A stretch of DNA of 64,000 bases from an uncultured Magnetospirillum sp. (GCF_903853455.1 NZ_CAINTR010000173.1:1-64000); one strand, 5' to 3'; counted from the stretch's first letter, positions 29,918-38,469 are shown. A program made the numbers and translations. Notes: generated from the sequence alone by a model not told the origin.

Positions 29918-30330
29918 GGCGAGATCACCCGCGTCAAGGTTGCCACCAGGGCCTCGCCGACGCCCTCGATCAGATCCAACGGCAATTGTCCGGCGCCCTT
30001 GGCCACCACGGCCCGAGCCCCCGCGCCGAGCAGCGCGTCGCAGCCCTTGCCCCCCGGCGCCGCCCGAGACGACAGCGCCACCACCGGCGCGGCACCGACC
30101 AGAGCCAGCTTGGAGACCAGGGCGGCAGGGTCGGTCTTCCACAAATCGGTATCGAGCAGCACCACATCCGCCGGGGTGGAACGGACCACCAACAGCGCGT
30201 CATCGGCGCTGCTGGCCCGGCCGACGATCTCGAACGCCTCCCCCAGCCGCTCGGCCAGCAGGTCATGGAGCACGGGCTCGCAACCGATCAGAACAAGCCT
30301 TGGGGACAAGGTGACGTTCTCCAATCTCAA
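29914..30330 (-). CDS. small stand-alone receiver-like protein with incomplete active site
   Basis: A 138-residue single receiver fold. The phosphorylatable Asp is kept (VVLLDTDL) as is a Lys (VVAKGAG), but the Mg-binding acidic pair after the first strand is missing: the first strand reads LVLIGCEPV. It may therefore bind partners without normal phosphorylation, or act as a phosphate sink of reduced efficiency. The start is a TTG overlapping the stop of the triple-CheW gene (TTGA), so translation depends on that gene; another TTG two codons later is possible. Confidence 0.75.
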   Translation of the reverse strand: MRLENVTLSPRLVLIGCEPVLHDLLAERLGEAFEIVGRASSADDALLVVRSTPADVVLLDTDLWKTDPAALVSKLALVGAAPVVALSSRAAPGGKGCDALLGAGARAVVAKGAGQLPLDLIEGVGEALVATLTRVISP

Positions 30331-31772
30331 AGCGGCGGCAGCAGGCGGTCGAGCGAGACCACCGACATCAGACGATCCTGCAGGTGCAGCACATGGGTCA
30401 CCGGAAGATTCGGCGTATCTTCGGCCAGGCTGATCTGGCTTTCCGGCACGGTCTCGATGCGCAGAACCTGATTGACGATGATGCCGGCCACCCCGCCTTC
30501 GATCATGGCCAGCAGACAGGGCGGCGGCGCGTCGCTGCCAGGAGCCTCGGCGTCACCGGCCAGAATCCGGCGCAGATCGATCACCGGCACGATGGCGTCG
30601 CCCACATCGGCCAGACCGTCGAAGCCCAGCCCCTGGTCGGGAATGGGCGTCATCTGCACCGCCGCCTGAAGCCGCTGGATGCGGTCGAGGGGAATGGCCA
30701 GAAACTCGCGGCCCACCCGCAAGGTCAGGAACTGATGGAACTCCATGGGCCGCGCCGTCGGGGCGGCATGGTCCTCGGCATTGACGGAGGGAACCCAGTC
30801 CCGCAGATCCTCGTCAACCGGACGCAGCATGGACGCGGGATCGATGATGGCCACGATGCTGTCATCGGCCCGGACCAGATAGCTGGAAATCCCGGCCATG
30901 GGTTCACGCAGGGGGTGGATCTGCTCGGCGGCGAACCGCTCGATGCCACGGCTATACTCGGCCACCAGGGCGACCGCTCCCGCCGGATGCGCCACCATAA
31001 GACCAAGTTTTCCCGCCTCGCCCCGAGGGCGATTGAGCAAGGCCGCCAGGGACAGACCCAAGATCGGCTCGCCCCGCAAATCGATCATGCCCTCGATCCA
31101 GTCCGGCGCCTGCGGCACCGAGCGCAGTGTCGATAGTTCCAACAGTTCGATCAGGTGATCGACCTTCACCGCATAGGGTTCGCCGCTGACCTCGATTATC
31201 AGATAGGGCTCGGCCTGATGGTCGGCGGTCTCGTCATCGTCGACGGCTCCCGCCGCCGCCTCGGTCGCCAGCATGACCGAGCCGCTTGCCGCCACCGTCA
31301 TGGTCATGGTGTCGCTGGTCAGATGATCCAGGCTCAAGACGCCGCAAGACGCCGCCTCGTCCCCAAAACGGCCCACGATCAGCGGCTGGACATCGCGCTC
31401 CTCGGGCGAGGCCAGGGCGATCTGCTCCCACTCCACCTGAACCATGGCATGGACGTGATCGACCCGCAGGCCGACACTGCCGCCCCGATCGGAAATCAGA
31501 ACCACCACGCCGCCATCGCTGGGCGGCAATCCGAACAAGGCGGCCAGACTGATCTGCGGCACCACCTGGCCCATGGCCAGCACCAGCCCCTCGAAGGGCG
31601 GCGGGCTGAAGGGCAAGGGTGTGATCTTGGAGCTTTCGACGACGCCGATGACCCGATCCAGCGGGATGGCGAATTGTTGTTTATGCACCGCGACGGGGAG
31701 GTAGCGGACAAACGCCGGGGCGCCCCCCGATTCGTCGGGGACAGTGGTGGACGCACCGCTCGTCACTGCCAT
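30327..31772 (-). CDS. protein of three tandem CheW domains
   Basis: A 481-residue cytoplasmic scaffold. Three CheW-like repeats begin near residues 20 (YLPVAVHKQQFAIPLDRVIGV), 190 (YLIIEVSGEPYAVKVDHLIEL) and 345 (FLTLRVGREFLAIPLDRIQRL), each with the characteristic FAIPLDRV-like strand and a following GLVLAMGQVVP or MIDLRGEPILG turn. Such multi-CheW proteins could cross-link receptor and kinase arrays. It is the first gene of the chemosensory operon. ATG 31772 has only a weak ribosome site; GTG 31787 is an alternative. Confidence 0.88.
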   Translation of the reverse strand: MAVTSGASTTVPDESGGAPAFVRYLPVAVHKQQFAIPLDRVIGVVESSKITPLPFSPPPFEGLVLAMGQVVPQISLAALFGLPPSDGGVVVLISDRGGSVGLRVDHVHAMVQVEWEQIALASPEERDVQPLIVGRFGDEAASCGVLSLDHLTSDTMTMTVAASGSVMLATEAAAGAVDDDETADHQAEPYLIIEVSGEPYAVKVDHLIELLELSTLRSVPQAPDWIEGMIDLRGEPILGLSLAALLNRPRGEAGKLGLMVAHPAGAVALVAEYSRGIERFAAEQIHPLREPMAGISSYLVRADDSIVAIIDPASMLRPVDEDLRDWVPSVNAEDHAAPTARPMEFHQFLTLRVGREFLAIPLDRIQRLQAAVQMTPIPDQGLGFDGLADVGDAIVPVIDLRRILAGDAEAPGSDAPPPCLLAMIEGGVAGIIVNQVLRIETVPESQISLAEDTPNLPVTHVLHLQDRLMSVVSLDRLLPPL

Positions 31773-32310
31773 CGCTAATGGGTCCACTTCTGTGAGGCCG
31801 GGCAACAGAGGTTGGACTATGCGGTAAGTTCTAAGGAACGGCAAGGCCGTCAAAGGCTGAGACAGGCCCAAACGCCTTCGATCAATCCGGCCAATCACAG
31901 CAGGTTACGACGAATTCAAGAACCTGACGAACGGAGCGTGGCAGGCTTGCTACGCAGCCCTTCGGGGCACCACGGAGCAGATCGGCTGCCTTCGACGCCC
32001 GCGTCCAAAACCATCCGCTAACCATTTGATTCTATTGACACGAAAACTGTCGTTTCCCGACGTTTCCGGCACCTCCATAGGCCCGGCTACTACATTGAAA
32101 TAACACAAAAATCATCACATCCTCCGCGCGTCCATGGTCTGTACGGTGCATTGATCTTGAACGGTATTTTTTGGCCGCCCAAAATTCACCGCGTCGGGAA
32201 GGTCAATTTCGCCTGTCCTGGCTGAGGAGGGTTCCGAACAGACGCGGAAGATCGTCGGTGTCCTCGAGAAACTGCACCAACTGGCCGTATTCGGCGCGCA
32301 GCGACTGCCG
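31773..32310. promoter_or_regulatory. gene-poor region upstream of the chemosensory operon
   Basis: About 540 bp with no convincing gene. It must include the minus-strand promoter of the chemosensory operon. The part from 32021 to 32160 is AT-richer than the surroundings. Short open stretches exist on both strands but none has a ribosome site plus recognisable protein. Confidence 0.4.
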
Positions 32311-32631
32311 CGAAGAGGGGCTGCATCCGACGCCAAGGGTACCCCCAGCGCTCCCTTTCCGGCCATGGCCACCGCGGTCACCCGCCATGTGGACGGCGGA
32401 GCGCCGCTGGCGGTCGCGGAGGGCATCCTGCTGGAGACGGCCTTGCGCTGCTATTCCGGCGCCGGCGCTCTGTGTTCCCGGGAGGAGGCCCATAAGGGGA
32501 GCATCGCCGCCAGCATGCTCGCCGACCTGGCGATCCTCGACCGGAACCCCCTGACACTCCCCCCCGATCAGATCGCCGCGTGTCGGGTGGTGACCACACT
32601 GCTGGACGGCGAGGTGGCATGGCAGGGCTGA
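32311..32631 (+). pseudogene. C-terminal remnant of an amidohydrolase (YtcJ-like, amidohydrolase_3)
   Basis: About 100 codons encode only the tail of a metal-dependent amidohydrolase: AASDAKGTPSAPFPAMATAVTR, then ALRCYSGAGALCSREE, KGSIAASMLADLAILDRNPL and a final LLDGEVAWQG. These are the last-Asp region and the LADL-Vx-LDRDPL tail of the family, whose intact members have about 550 residues. The metal-binding HxH and barrel are missing, and upstream sequence in this frame is unrelated. A decayed or recombined gene, not functional as an enzyme. Confidence 0.65.
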
Positions 32632-32726
32632 GCCCCGCGACACAAGGCGACAAGCCGACGCATGCGCCCGTCCGCGCATGCCATGCGTAAGAACATCAAA
32701 ATAACGTCAGAACTGGGAGGCCTATC

Positions 32727-33176
32727 ATGATTGTGAAGTCCATTCTCGACAGCAAGACGAGGGACATCAGCCACCTCGTCATTTCACCCGACGAGTTCGC
32801 AACCACGGTCGCGCGCCTGATCGCAACGTCGAACATCGGCGCGGTCGTCGCCGTCGATCCAAGCGGCCGCATCGCCGGCATCATCAGCGAGCGCGACATC
32901 GTTCGCAGCCTGGCACAGCAGGGGCAGGCCATTTCCTGCCTGCGCGTGGCCGAGGTGATGACGTCCGAAGTCCTGGTCTGCCACGAAACCGACGACGTCC
33001 ACCGCGTCATCAAATCCATGACGGAGCGGAAAATCCGCCACATCCCGGTGGTCGACGAGAACCACCGGATGATCGGCCTTGTCACCATCGGCGACATCTT
33101 GAAGTCGGTCCTGTTCGACGCCCTCCCTCCCCACATCCAGGCGCTTTGCGAATACAGGGCGCACAACCTTAATTAA
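32727..33176 (+). CDS. tandem CBS-domain protein, 149 aa
   Basis: Two CBS domains (about 8-68 and 75-135) and little else; the pair normally binds adenine nucleotides or NAD. Typical motifs are ISERDIVRSLA at the end of the first domain and RKIRHIPVVDENHRMIGLVTIGDIL in the second. GGGAGG lies eight bases upstream of the ATG. Not in an operon with neighbours. Family members act as energy sensors of unknown targets. Confidence 0.9.
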   Translation: MIVKSILDSKTRDISHLVISPDEFATTVARLIATSNIGAVVAVDPSGRIAGIISERDIVRSLAQQGQAISCLRVAEVMTSEVLVCHETDDVHRVIKSMTERKIRHIPVVDENHRMIGLVTIGDILKSVLFDALPPHIQALCEYRAHNLN

Positions 33177-33313
33177 AAACCTGCCTCCGGCGTCCGGGGG
33201 ACGGAGCGGGCGCCACGAGGCGGACCGAGTGACAAGCGTGGCTGATTCCGGGGCAGCCTCAATGTCGCCACAATGGCGGCCTATACGCCCTCATCCAGAC
33301 AGAGAGGCTCAAA

Positions 33314-33505
33314 ATGCAGAATGCCCACGCTTCTGAAGACAGCCGGTGGCTCCGAGAACCCCCGCTGGAAGAGCTGCTCAGCGATCCAATCCTGCGGACC
33401 TTGGCCGCGCGTGACGGAACCTCCGTCGAGCGCGTCCGGATCCTTGCCGCCGAGATGGGCTTGCGCCTCATCCAAAACCATTCGCGAACCGTTTGCCGTC
33501 GTTGA
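33314..33505 (+). CDS. small hypothetical protein, 63 aa
   Basis: A short soluble, charged protein with no recognised domain; the middle (LEELLSDPILRTLAARDGTSVERVRILAAE) looks helical and could be a DNA- or protein-binding helix pair. AGAGG occurs nine bases before the ATG. It converges with the gentisate operon, with the stops only 31 bp apart. Coding status rests on the ribosome site and regular composition only. Confidence 0.5.
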   Translation: MQNAHASEDSRWLREPPLEELLSDPILRTLAARDGTSVERVRILAAEMGLRLIQNHSRTVCRR

Positions 33506-33536
33506 GGCGGAGTCCGCATCCATGGTCCGCTCGGGT

Positions 33537-34175
33537 TTATCCGGCGTCGGGCTGTTCGACGGGCACGGCGCGGCGGAAGGCATCGAGTTCGCCACAGGCC
33601 CGATCAACGGCAACAATATTGGGATAGGGCGCGAGGTCGACCTTGAAGCGGCGGGCGCTCTCGACCTGAGGCACCAGATAGACGTCGGCGAGGCCCGGCG
33701 CGCCGCCGAAGCAGAACGCGCCGCGCCTTGTGTCGGCGGCCAGCAACCGTTCCAGCGCCTCGAAACCGGCTCCGATCCAGGTGGCGCACCAACTCAGCAC
33801 CGCCGCCTCGTCGCAGCCCAGCGTCTGGCGCAGGTATTCCAGGACACGGCGGTTGTTGAGCGGGTGGATGTCGCAGCCGATGATCGCCGCCAACGCCCGG
33901 ACCCGTGCCCGGTCATCCGGGTCGGCGGGCAGCAGGGCCGGCTGGGGATAGCGCTCCTCCAGCCATTCGATGATCGCCGGCGACTGGGTCAAGACCAGGT
34001 CGCCATCCACCAGGGCCGGAACGAAGCCCTGGGGATTGAGGGCCTTGAAGGCGGCGTCGAGATGCTTGCCGGTCCGCAGGTCCACCGCGACATAGTCGTA
34101 GTCCAGCCCCTTCAGGTTCAGGGCGATGCGCAGGCGATGCGAGGCGCCGCTGCGGAAGAAATTGTAGATCTGCAT
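33537..34175 (-). CDS. glutathione-dependent maleylpyruvate isomerase (zeta-class GST)
   Basis: A 212-residue glutathione S-transferase-type isomerase converting maleylpyruvate to fumarylpyruvate. The N-domain shows FRSGASHRLRIALNLKG (zeta-class active-site region), FVPALVDGDLVLTQSPAIIEWLEE (glutathione gamma-Glu site with cis-Pro), and the C-domain is helical with LADVYLVPQV. Maleylacetoacetate isomerase is the close alternative, but the adjoining gentisate genes favour maleylpyruvate. AGGAG precedes ATG 34175. Last gene of the operon, 14 bp after the monooxygenase stop. Confidence 0.88.
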   Translation of the reverse strand: MQIYNFFRSGASHRLRIALNLKGLDYDYVAVDLRTGKHLDAAFKALNPQGFVPALVDGDLVLTQSPAIIEWLEERYPQPALLPADPDDRARVRALAAIIGCDIHPLNNRRVLEYLRQTLGCDEAAVLSWCATWIGAGFEALERLLAADTRRGAFCFGGAPGLADVYLVPQVESARRFKVDLAPYPNIVAVDRACGELDAFRRAVPVEQPDAG

Positions 34176-34189
34176 CTTCGGCTCCTGGT

Positions 34190-35383
34190 TCAGGGGGTGG
34201 TCAGGCAGGTGTCGGCGGTCCACCCGTACAGCCACGCCATGGCGTCATAGAAGCGCTCGGGCGTGCGGCCCTGCCACAGGTCGTTGCGGACCAGACGCTC
34301 GACGCCCTTGGCGTGGTAGATACGCCCCATCTCACGCGCCGACAAGACGACGCGAGCGGTGCGGACGATCCGCGACCGCTGATAGAGCTCGAAGGCCTTG
34401 ACGACGTCGTTGTCGCTGGCGCGCAGGGCTTCGCCCAGGGTGACCGCGTCCTCCAGCGCCATGCAGGCGCCTTGCGCCAGATATTGCAGCATGGGATGGG
34501 CGGCGTCGCCCAGCAGGGTGGCCCGGCCGAACGACCACTGGCCGATGGGGTCGCGGTCGGCGGTGGCCCACCGTTTCCAGCTCTTCGGCAGTTCGATCAG
34601 CCGGCGGGCGCGCGGGCAGGTGTCGGTGAAGTAGGACCGCACCTCCGCCTGACTGCCCTCGGTGACGCCCCACTCCTCCTTGTCGCGGCTGTGGAAGGTC
34701 ACCACCACGTTGTACTGCTCGCCGCCGCGCAGGGGGTAGTGGACCAGATGATAATTGGGGCCGACCCAGATGCTGGCCGCGTTCCATTGCAGGTCGACCG
34801 GGAAATCCTTCTTGTCGACCACGGCGCGATAGACCACATGGCCGGAGACGCGCGGCGGGTCGCCGACCAGTTGCTGACGGATCACCGAGCGGACCCCGTC
34901 GGCGGCGATCACCGCGACGCCGCGATGGCCCTTGCCATGCTGGTCGAAGACGGTGACGCCATCGTCATCTTGCTCGACCCGCTCGACCCGGGTCGAGGTG
35001 AGGAACCTGACCCGCCCGGTTTTCTGGGCGCCCTCCAGCAGCGACAGATGCACGTCGGCGCGGTGGATCACCGCATAAGGATTGGCGAAGCGCCGGCGGA
35101 AGGCTTCGCCGGTGGGGACGCGGGCGACCAGCGTCTCATCAAGGGCATCATGCATCACCATCTCGTCGGTGAAGACCGAGCGGCTGCGAGCGGTCTCGCC
35201 CACTCCCAGGGCGTCGAAGGCGTGGAAGGCGTTGGGGCCGAGTTGGATGCCGGCCCCGATTTCACCGACCTCGGCCGCCTGCTCCAGCACGTCGACCGAG
35301 AATCCCTGGCGGACCAGGGCCAAGGCGGCCGCCAGCCCGCCGATGCCGCCGCCGGCGACGATTACGGAGCCTTGCTCTGTCAT
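34190..35383 (-). CDS. FAD-dependent 3-hydroxybenzoate 6-monooxygenase
   Basis: A 397-residue flavoprotein hydroxylase of the p-hydroxybenzoate hydroxylase fold, predicted to turn 3-hydroxybenzoate into gentisate with NADH and O2. Seen: VAGGGIGGLAAALAL (FAD Rossmann), AADGVRSVIR (DG motif) and LGDAAHPMLQYLAQGACMALEDA (GD motif). GGGAGG precedes ATG 35383. Substrate choice comes from the operon, which continues into gentisate ring cleavage; salicylate 1-hydroxylases have a similar sequence but would feed a catechol pathway. Confidence 0.88.
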   Translation of the reverse strand: MTEQGSVIVAGGGIGGLAAALALVRQGFSVDVLEQAAEVGEIGAGIQLGPNAFHAFDALGVGETARSRSVFTDEMVMHDALDETLVARVPTGEAFRRRFANPYAVIHRADVHLSLLEGAQKTGRVRFLTSTRVERVEQDDDGVTVFDQHGKGHRGVAVIAADGVRSVIRQQLVGDPPRVSGHVVYRAVVDKKDFPVDLQWNAASIWVGPNYHLVHYPLRGGEQYNVVVTFHSRDKEEWGVTEGSQAEVRSYFTDTCPRARRLIELPKSWKRWATADRDPIGQWSFGRATLLGDAAHPMLQYLAQGACMALEDAVTLGEALRASDNDVVKAFELYQRSRIVRTARVVLSAREMGRIYHAKGVERLVRNDLWQGRTPERFYDAMAWLYGWTADTCLTTP

Positions 35384-35415
35384 GTCTTGTTTCCTCCCCG
35401 GAGTGGCGCGCGGAT

Positions 35416-36126
35416 TTATTCCGGCTGCCCGATGTCCAACGAAACCGCACCGACGCCGTCGATGGTCCCGGTGATCCGGTCGCCGGGCTTGACCGCGCCG
35501 ACCCCTTCCGGGGTGCCGGTGTAGATCAGGTCGCCCGGTTGCAGATGGTAGAATTGGGACAGGTCGGCGATCAGTTCGGGAATGCTCCAGATCAGCTGCG
35601 CCAGATCGGCCGACTGGCGGGGCTGGCCGTTGACCGCCAGGGTGATCGCCCCCTTGGCCAGCACGCCGAGATCGCCGGTCGGGACGATGTCGGCGCAGAT
35701 GGCCGAGCGTTCGAAATCCTTGCCCAGATCCCAGGGCCGCCCCTGCTCGCGGGCCACCAGTTGCAGGTCGCGCCGGGTCATGTCGAGACCGGCGGCGTAG
35801 CCGAGGATCAGGCCGCCGGCCTCGGCTTCGGAGACGCGGAAACCGGGGGCGCCGATGGCCACCACCAGTTCCATCTCGTAGTGATAATTGGCGGTGCCGC
35901 AAGGATAGGGCACCGTCGCGCCGGACTCCACCAGCGCCGACGCCGACTTGGTGAAGTAGAACGGCCGAGCGGTGGCCTTGTCCACCGGCACCCCCATTTC
36001 GACGGCATGGGCGTGGTAGTTGCGGCCGACGCAGAAGATGCGGCCGACCGGATAGCGGGTGTCGCCGCCCCGAACCGGCAGCGACGGGACCGGCGGCGGC
36101 GTCCAGAGGTAATGAGGATGGGCCAT
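35416..36126 (-). CDS. fumarylpyruvate hydrolase (FAH family)
   Basis: Hydrolyses fumarylpyruvate to fumarate and pyruvate, the last step of the gentisate route. The 236-residue protein has the FAH fold signatures IFCVGRNYHAHAVEMG, YHYEMELVVAIG (metal-binding acidic residues), LDMTRRDLQ and YTGTPEGVGAVKPGD. It sits 17 bp after the dioxygenase stop and 32 bp before the monooxygenase start. A related acylpyruvase activity is possible, but the neighbours decide. Confidence 0.9.
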   Translation of the reverse strand: MAHPHYLWTPPPVPSLPVRGGDTRYPVGRIFCVGRNYHAHAVEMGVPVDKATARPFYFTKSASALVESGATVPYPCGTANYHYEMELVVAIGAPGFRVSEAEAGGLILGYAAGLDMTRRDLQLVAREQGRPWDLGKDFERSAICADIVPTGDLGVLAKGAITLAVNGQPRQSADLAQLIWSIPELIADLSQFYHLQPGDLIYTGTPEGVGAVKPGDRITGTIDGVGAVSLDIGQPE

Positions 36127-36143
36127 GGCTGTTGTTCTTTCCG

Positions 36144-37181
36144 TTAGGGGCGGACTTCGTAGATGCCCAGCTTCTTGTGCAGCGGCGTCTCGTCGGCCAG
36201 GAACACGAAAGCGGGCAGAGTGGCGGAGCGGTTGGCCAAGGTCACCGGCACATAGCCGGGGGCGCAGCAGGTGTCGGCGGGCGCCAGCAGGAAGCGCTGG
36301 TCCTCCACCCGGATTTCGCTGTCGCCCTCGATCTGATGCATCACCATGGCCGGCGAACGGGCCGGCAAGGTCAGGGTCTCGCCGGGGCGCAGCATCAGGG
36401 CCGAAAATCCGAGGATGTTCAGGCAGTCGCCGCCGGTCTCCGGGTTGACATAGGCGACCTGCACCGCCTCGATCCCAGGCTGGTCGGCGGCCAGCGTCAG
36501 CAGGGCGGCGCGCACCTCGGACCAGGGGTAGCGCAGCATGGGATAGGACTTGTCGGCGCGGACGAAGACCGGCGAAGGGACGACGCCTCCGCGCTGATAG
36601 GCGCGCTCGCCGGCGTCGCGGGTGACCGCCTGGGCCTTGCCCTCGGTGACGTAGGACGCCTCCAGGTAATAGACCAGCGGCAGGTCGAGGACGTCGAGCC
36701 AGACCACCGGCTGGTCGCCGTCATGACCGTGTTCATGCCACAGGCCGGTCGGCGTCAGGATCAGGTCGCCACGGCTCATCAGGCACTTCTCGCCATCCAC
36801 CGTGGTGTAGGCGCCCTCGCCCTCGACGATCATGCGGACGGCGTTGGGCGTGTGGCGGTGCGACGGGGCCCATTCTCCCGGCAACAGCAACTGCATCCCC
36901 AGATAGATGGAGGAACTGGCCTGCATTTTCTCCAGGCCGTGGCCGGGATTGGCCAGGACCAGCACCCGGCGCTCGGCCTTTTCGATGGGCGTCAGTTCGC
37001 CGGCCCGCATCAGCAGCGGACGCAACGCGGCATAGGGCCAGCAGATCGGACGGGTGCGCCGAACGGGAGTGCCGGGGGGCAGGACGCTGCGCAGGCTAGG
37101 CCACAGCGGCACCAAATTCTGCGCGGCAAGGTCCGCCCGGTAGCTCTCCGGCAGGTCGGCAAGTTGACCGAGTTCTTGCAT
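36144..37181 (-). CDS. gentisate 1,2-dioxygenase
   Basis: Bicupin Fe(II) ring-cleavage enzyme turning gentisate and O2 into maleylpyruvate. In the 345-residue protein the first cupin carries PSHRHTPNAVRMIVEGEG and TPTGLWHEHGHDG, which supply the HxH...H iron site; the second cupin (about 255-345) has MVMHQIEGDSEIRV and looks non-metal. The ATG at 37181 is preferred over longer starts because GAGGAACAG precedes it. First gene of the operon, divergent from the LysR regulator. Confidence 0.92.
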   Translation of the reverse strand: MQELGQLADLPESYRADLAAQNLVPLWPSLRSVLPPGTPVRRTRPICWPYAALRPLLMRAGELTPIEKAERRVLVLANPGHGLEKMQASSSIYLGMQLLLPGEWAPSHRHTPNAVRMIVEGEGAYTTVDGEKCLMSRGDLILTPTGLWHEHGHDGDQPVVWLDVLDLPLVYYLEASYVTEGKAQAVTRDAGERAYQRGGVVPSPVFVRADKSYPMLRYPWSEVRAALLTLAADQPGIEAVQVAYVNPETGGDCLNILGFSALMLRPGETLTLPARSPAMVMHQIEGDSEIRVEDQRFLLAPADTCCAPGYVPVTLANRSATLPAFVFLADETPLHKKLGIYEVRP

Positions 37182-37257
37182 CTGTTCCTCACTGGGGCTG
37201 GCCGGTTGCTTGTGGTGACGGCCCGACTGTGCCCCCGCATGACTATTTCCACCACGC

Positions 37258-37291
37258 ATTTTATAATATATATAAAATTCGAAATTCGAAT
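37258..37291. promoter_or_regulatory. AT-rich palindrome and LysR-type box between gentisate operon and its regulator
   Basis: Positions 37277-37291 read ATTCGAAATTCGAAT, an inverted repeat that contains the T-N11-A LysR-box pattern. It is joined to a 21-bp AT palindrome (37258-37278) with ATTTTATA/TATAAAAT arms. The box ends 12 bp before the LysR ATG and about 95 bp upstream of the dioxygenase start, a position suited to autorepression of the regulator and activation of the operon. Confidence 0.6.
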
Positions 37292-37303
37292 AGTGTGGCG
37301 GTC

Positions 37304-38227
37304 ATGACCATCACGGACACACGCCTGCTGAGCGTCTTCGACGAAATCCACAAGACCCGCAGCGTCAGCCGCGCCGCCGAGGCGCTGGGCTTGGGCCAGC
37401 CGGCGGTGAGCGTCGCGCTAGCCAAGCTGCGCCGGCATTTCGGCGACCCGCTGTTCGTCCGCACCAGCGCCGGAATGGAGCCCACCCCGCTCGGCGAGGA
37501 ACTGCTGGGGCCGATCCGGACAGCGCTCGACGCCGTCGGCGAGGCGCTGGGGCGGCGCAGCCTCTTCGAGCCGACCCTGTCCGAGCGCCGCTTTCGCATC
37601 TGCATGACCGACATCAGCCAGTTGGTGATCCTGCCGAAGCTGTGGAGCCAGTTGCGCGCCACCGCGCCCGGCGTCCGCATCGAGGTACTGCCGCTGGCCA
37701 GCGCCGGCAACACCGCCCAATTGCTGGAAACCGGCGCCGCCGACCTGGCCATCGGCTTCATGCCGCAACTGGATGCCGGCTTCTACCAGCAGGTGCTGTT
37801 TCGCCAACACTACGTCGTCCTGGCCAGCGCCGACCATAGCCGCATCCGCGCCGGCCTCGATCTCGAGCAGTTCCAGACCGAGGACCACGTGGTCTTCACC
37901 ACCGCCGGCACCGGCCACCAGATCATCGACCAGGAGCTGGCCCGCCAGGGCATCCGCCGGCGGATCGCGCTGACCATCCCCAACTTCCTCGGCGCCGCCT
38001 TCGCCATCGAGCGCACCAACCTGCTGATGATCATCCCTCGGCGACTGGGAGAATTGCTGCGCGGACGCGGCGAGTTCAGCATCTTCCCGCTGCCGTTTCC
38101 CATGCCCGATTATGCCGTCAAGCAGCACTGGCACGAACGCTATCACCACGATCACGGCAATCGCTGGCTGCGGATCATGATTTCGGAACTGGTGTCGGAG
38201 GACATGGGGACTCTACCAAATATTTAG
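37304..38227 (+). CDS. LysR-family transcriptional regulator of the gentisate operon
   Basis: A 307-residue regulator. Helix-turn-helix at about 18-40 (RSVSRAAEALGLGQPAVSVALAKLR) and the usual LysR effector domain (about 90-300). Divergent from the gentisate dioxygenase gene with a 122-bp shared regulatory region, the standard layout for a LysR activator and its target operon. The effector is probably 3-hydroxybenzoate or gentisate (inference). ATG 37304 is used; an earlier in-frame ATG would place the DNA-binding domain after a non-homologous stretch that overlaps the palindrome. Confidence 0.9.
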   Translation: MTITDTRLLSVFDEIHKTRSVSRAAEALGLGQPAVSVALAKLRRHFGDPLFVRTSAGMEPTPLGEELLGPIRTALDAVGEALGRRSLFEPTLSERRFRICMTDISQLVILPKLWSQLRATAPGVRIEVLPLASAGNTAQLLETGAADLAIGFMPQLDAGFYQQVLFRQHYVVLASADHSRIRAGLDLEQFQTEDHVVFTTAGTGHQIIDQELARQGIRRRIALTIPNFLGAAFAIERTNLLMIIPRRLGELLRGRGEFSIFPLPFPMPDYAVKQHWHERYHHDHGNRWLRIMISELVSEDMGTLPNI

Positions 38228-38469
38228 GGTTGAATTCTCACAGCCAGGGCCGGCCGAGAAGGTTGCCATCATACAATGCCCGCCAACCGGCGCCCCCCCC
38301 TCCACTCCCCCGCCGTCATTGATACGGATTGTTGTCCGGTCGTTATTTTATCGTTCTCTTTTGAACGGCACGTTATTCACTGTCGATGCCGTATAAAACT
38401 AACGACATAGTCCGATGGACGATGGCGGCGCATCCCGACGCGCCAGTGGTTTTATAGGGTACGGCCTGA
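38228..38469. promoter_or_regulatory. promoter region of the large hybrid kinase
   Basis: About 240 bp without a gene. Positions 38330-38400 are AT-rich (TTATTTTATCGTTC, GCCGTATAAAACTAACG) and are the likeliest promoter location. No repeat or operator was recognised. Confidence 0.35.

Noticed and set aside
31904..32020. Open plus-strand stretch encoding YDEFKNLTNGAWQACYAAL, faintly phasin-like
   Set aside because: Too short, no start with a ribosome site, and the resemblance is only a few residues. It could be a decayed fragment but I cannot support it.
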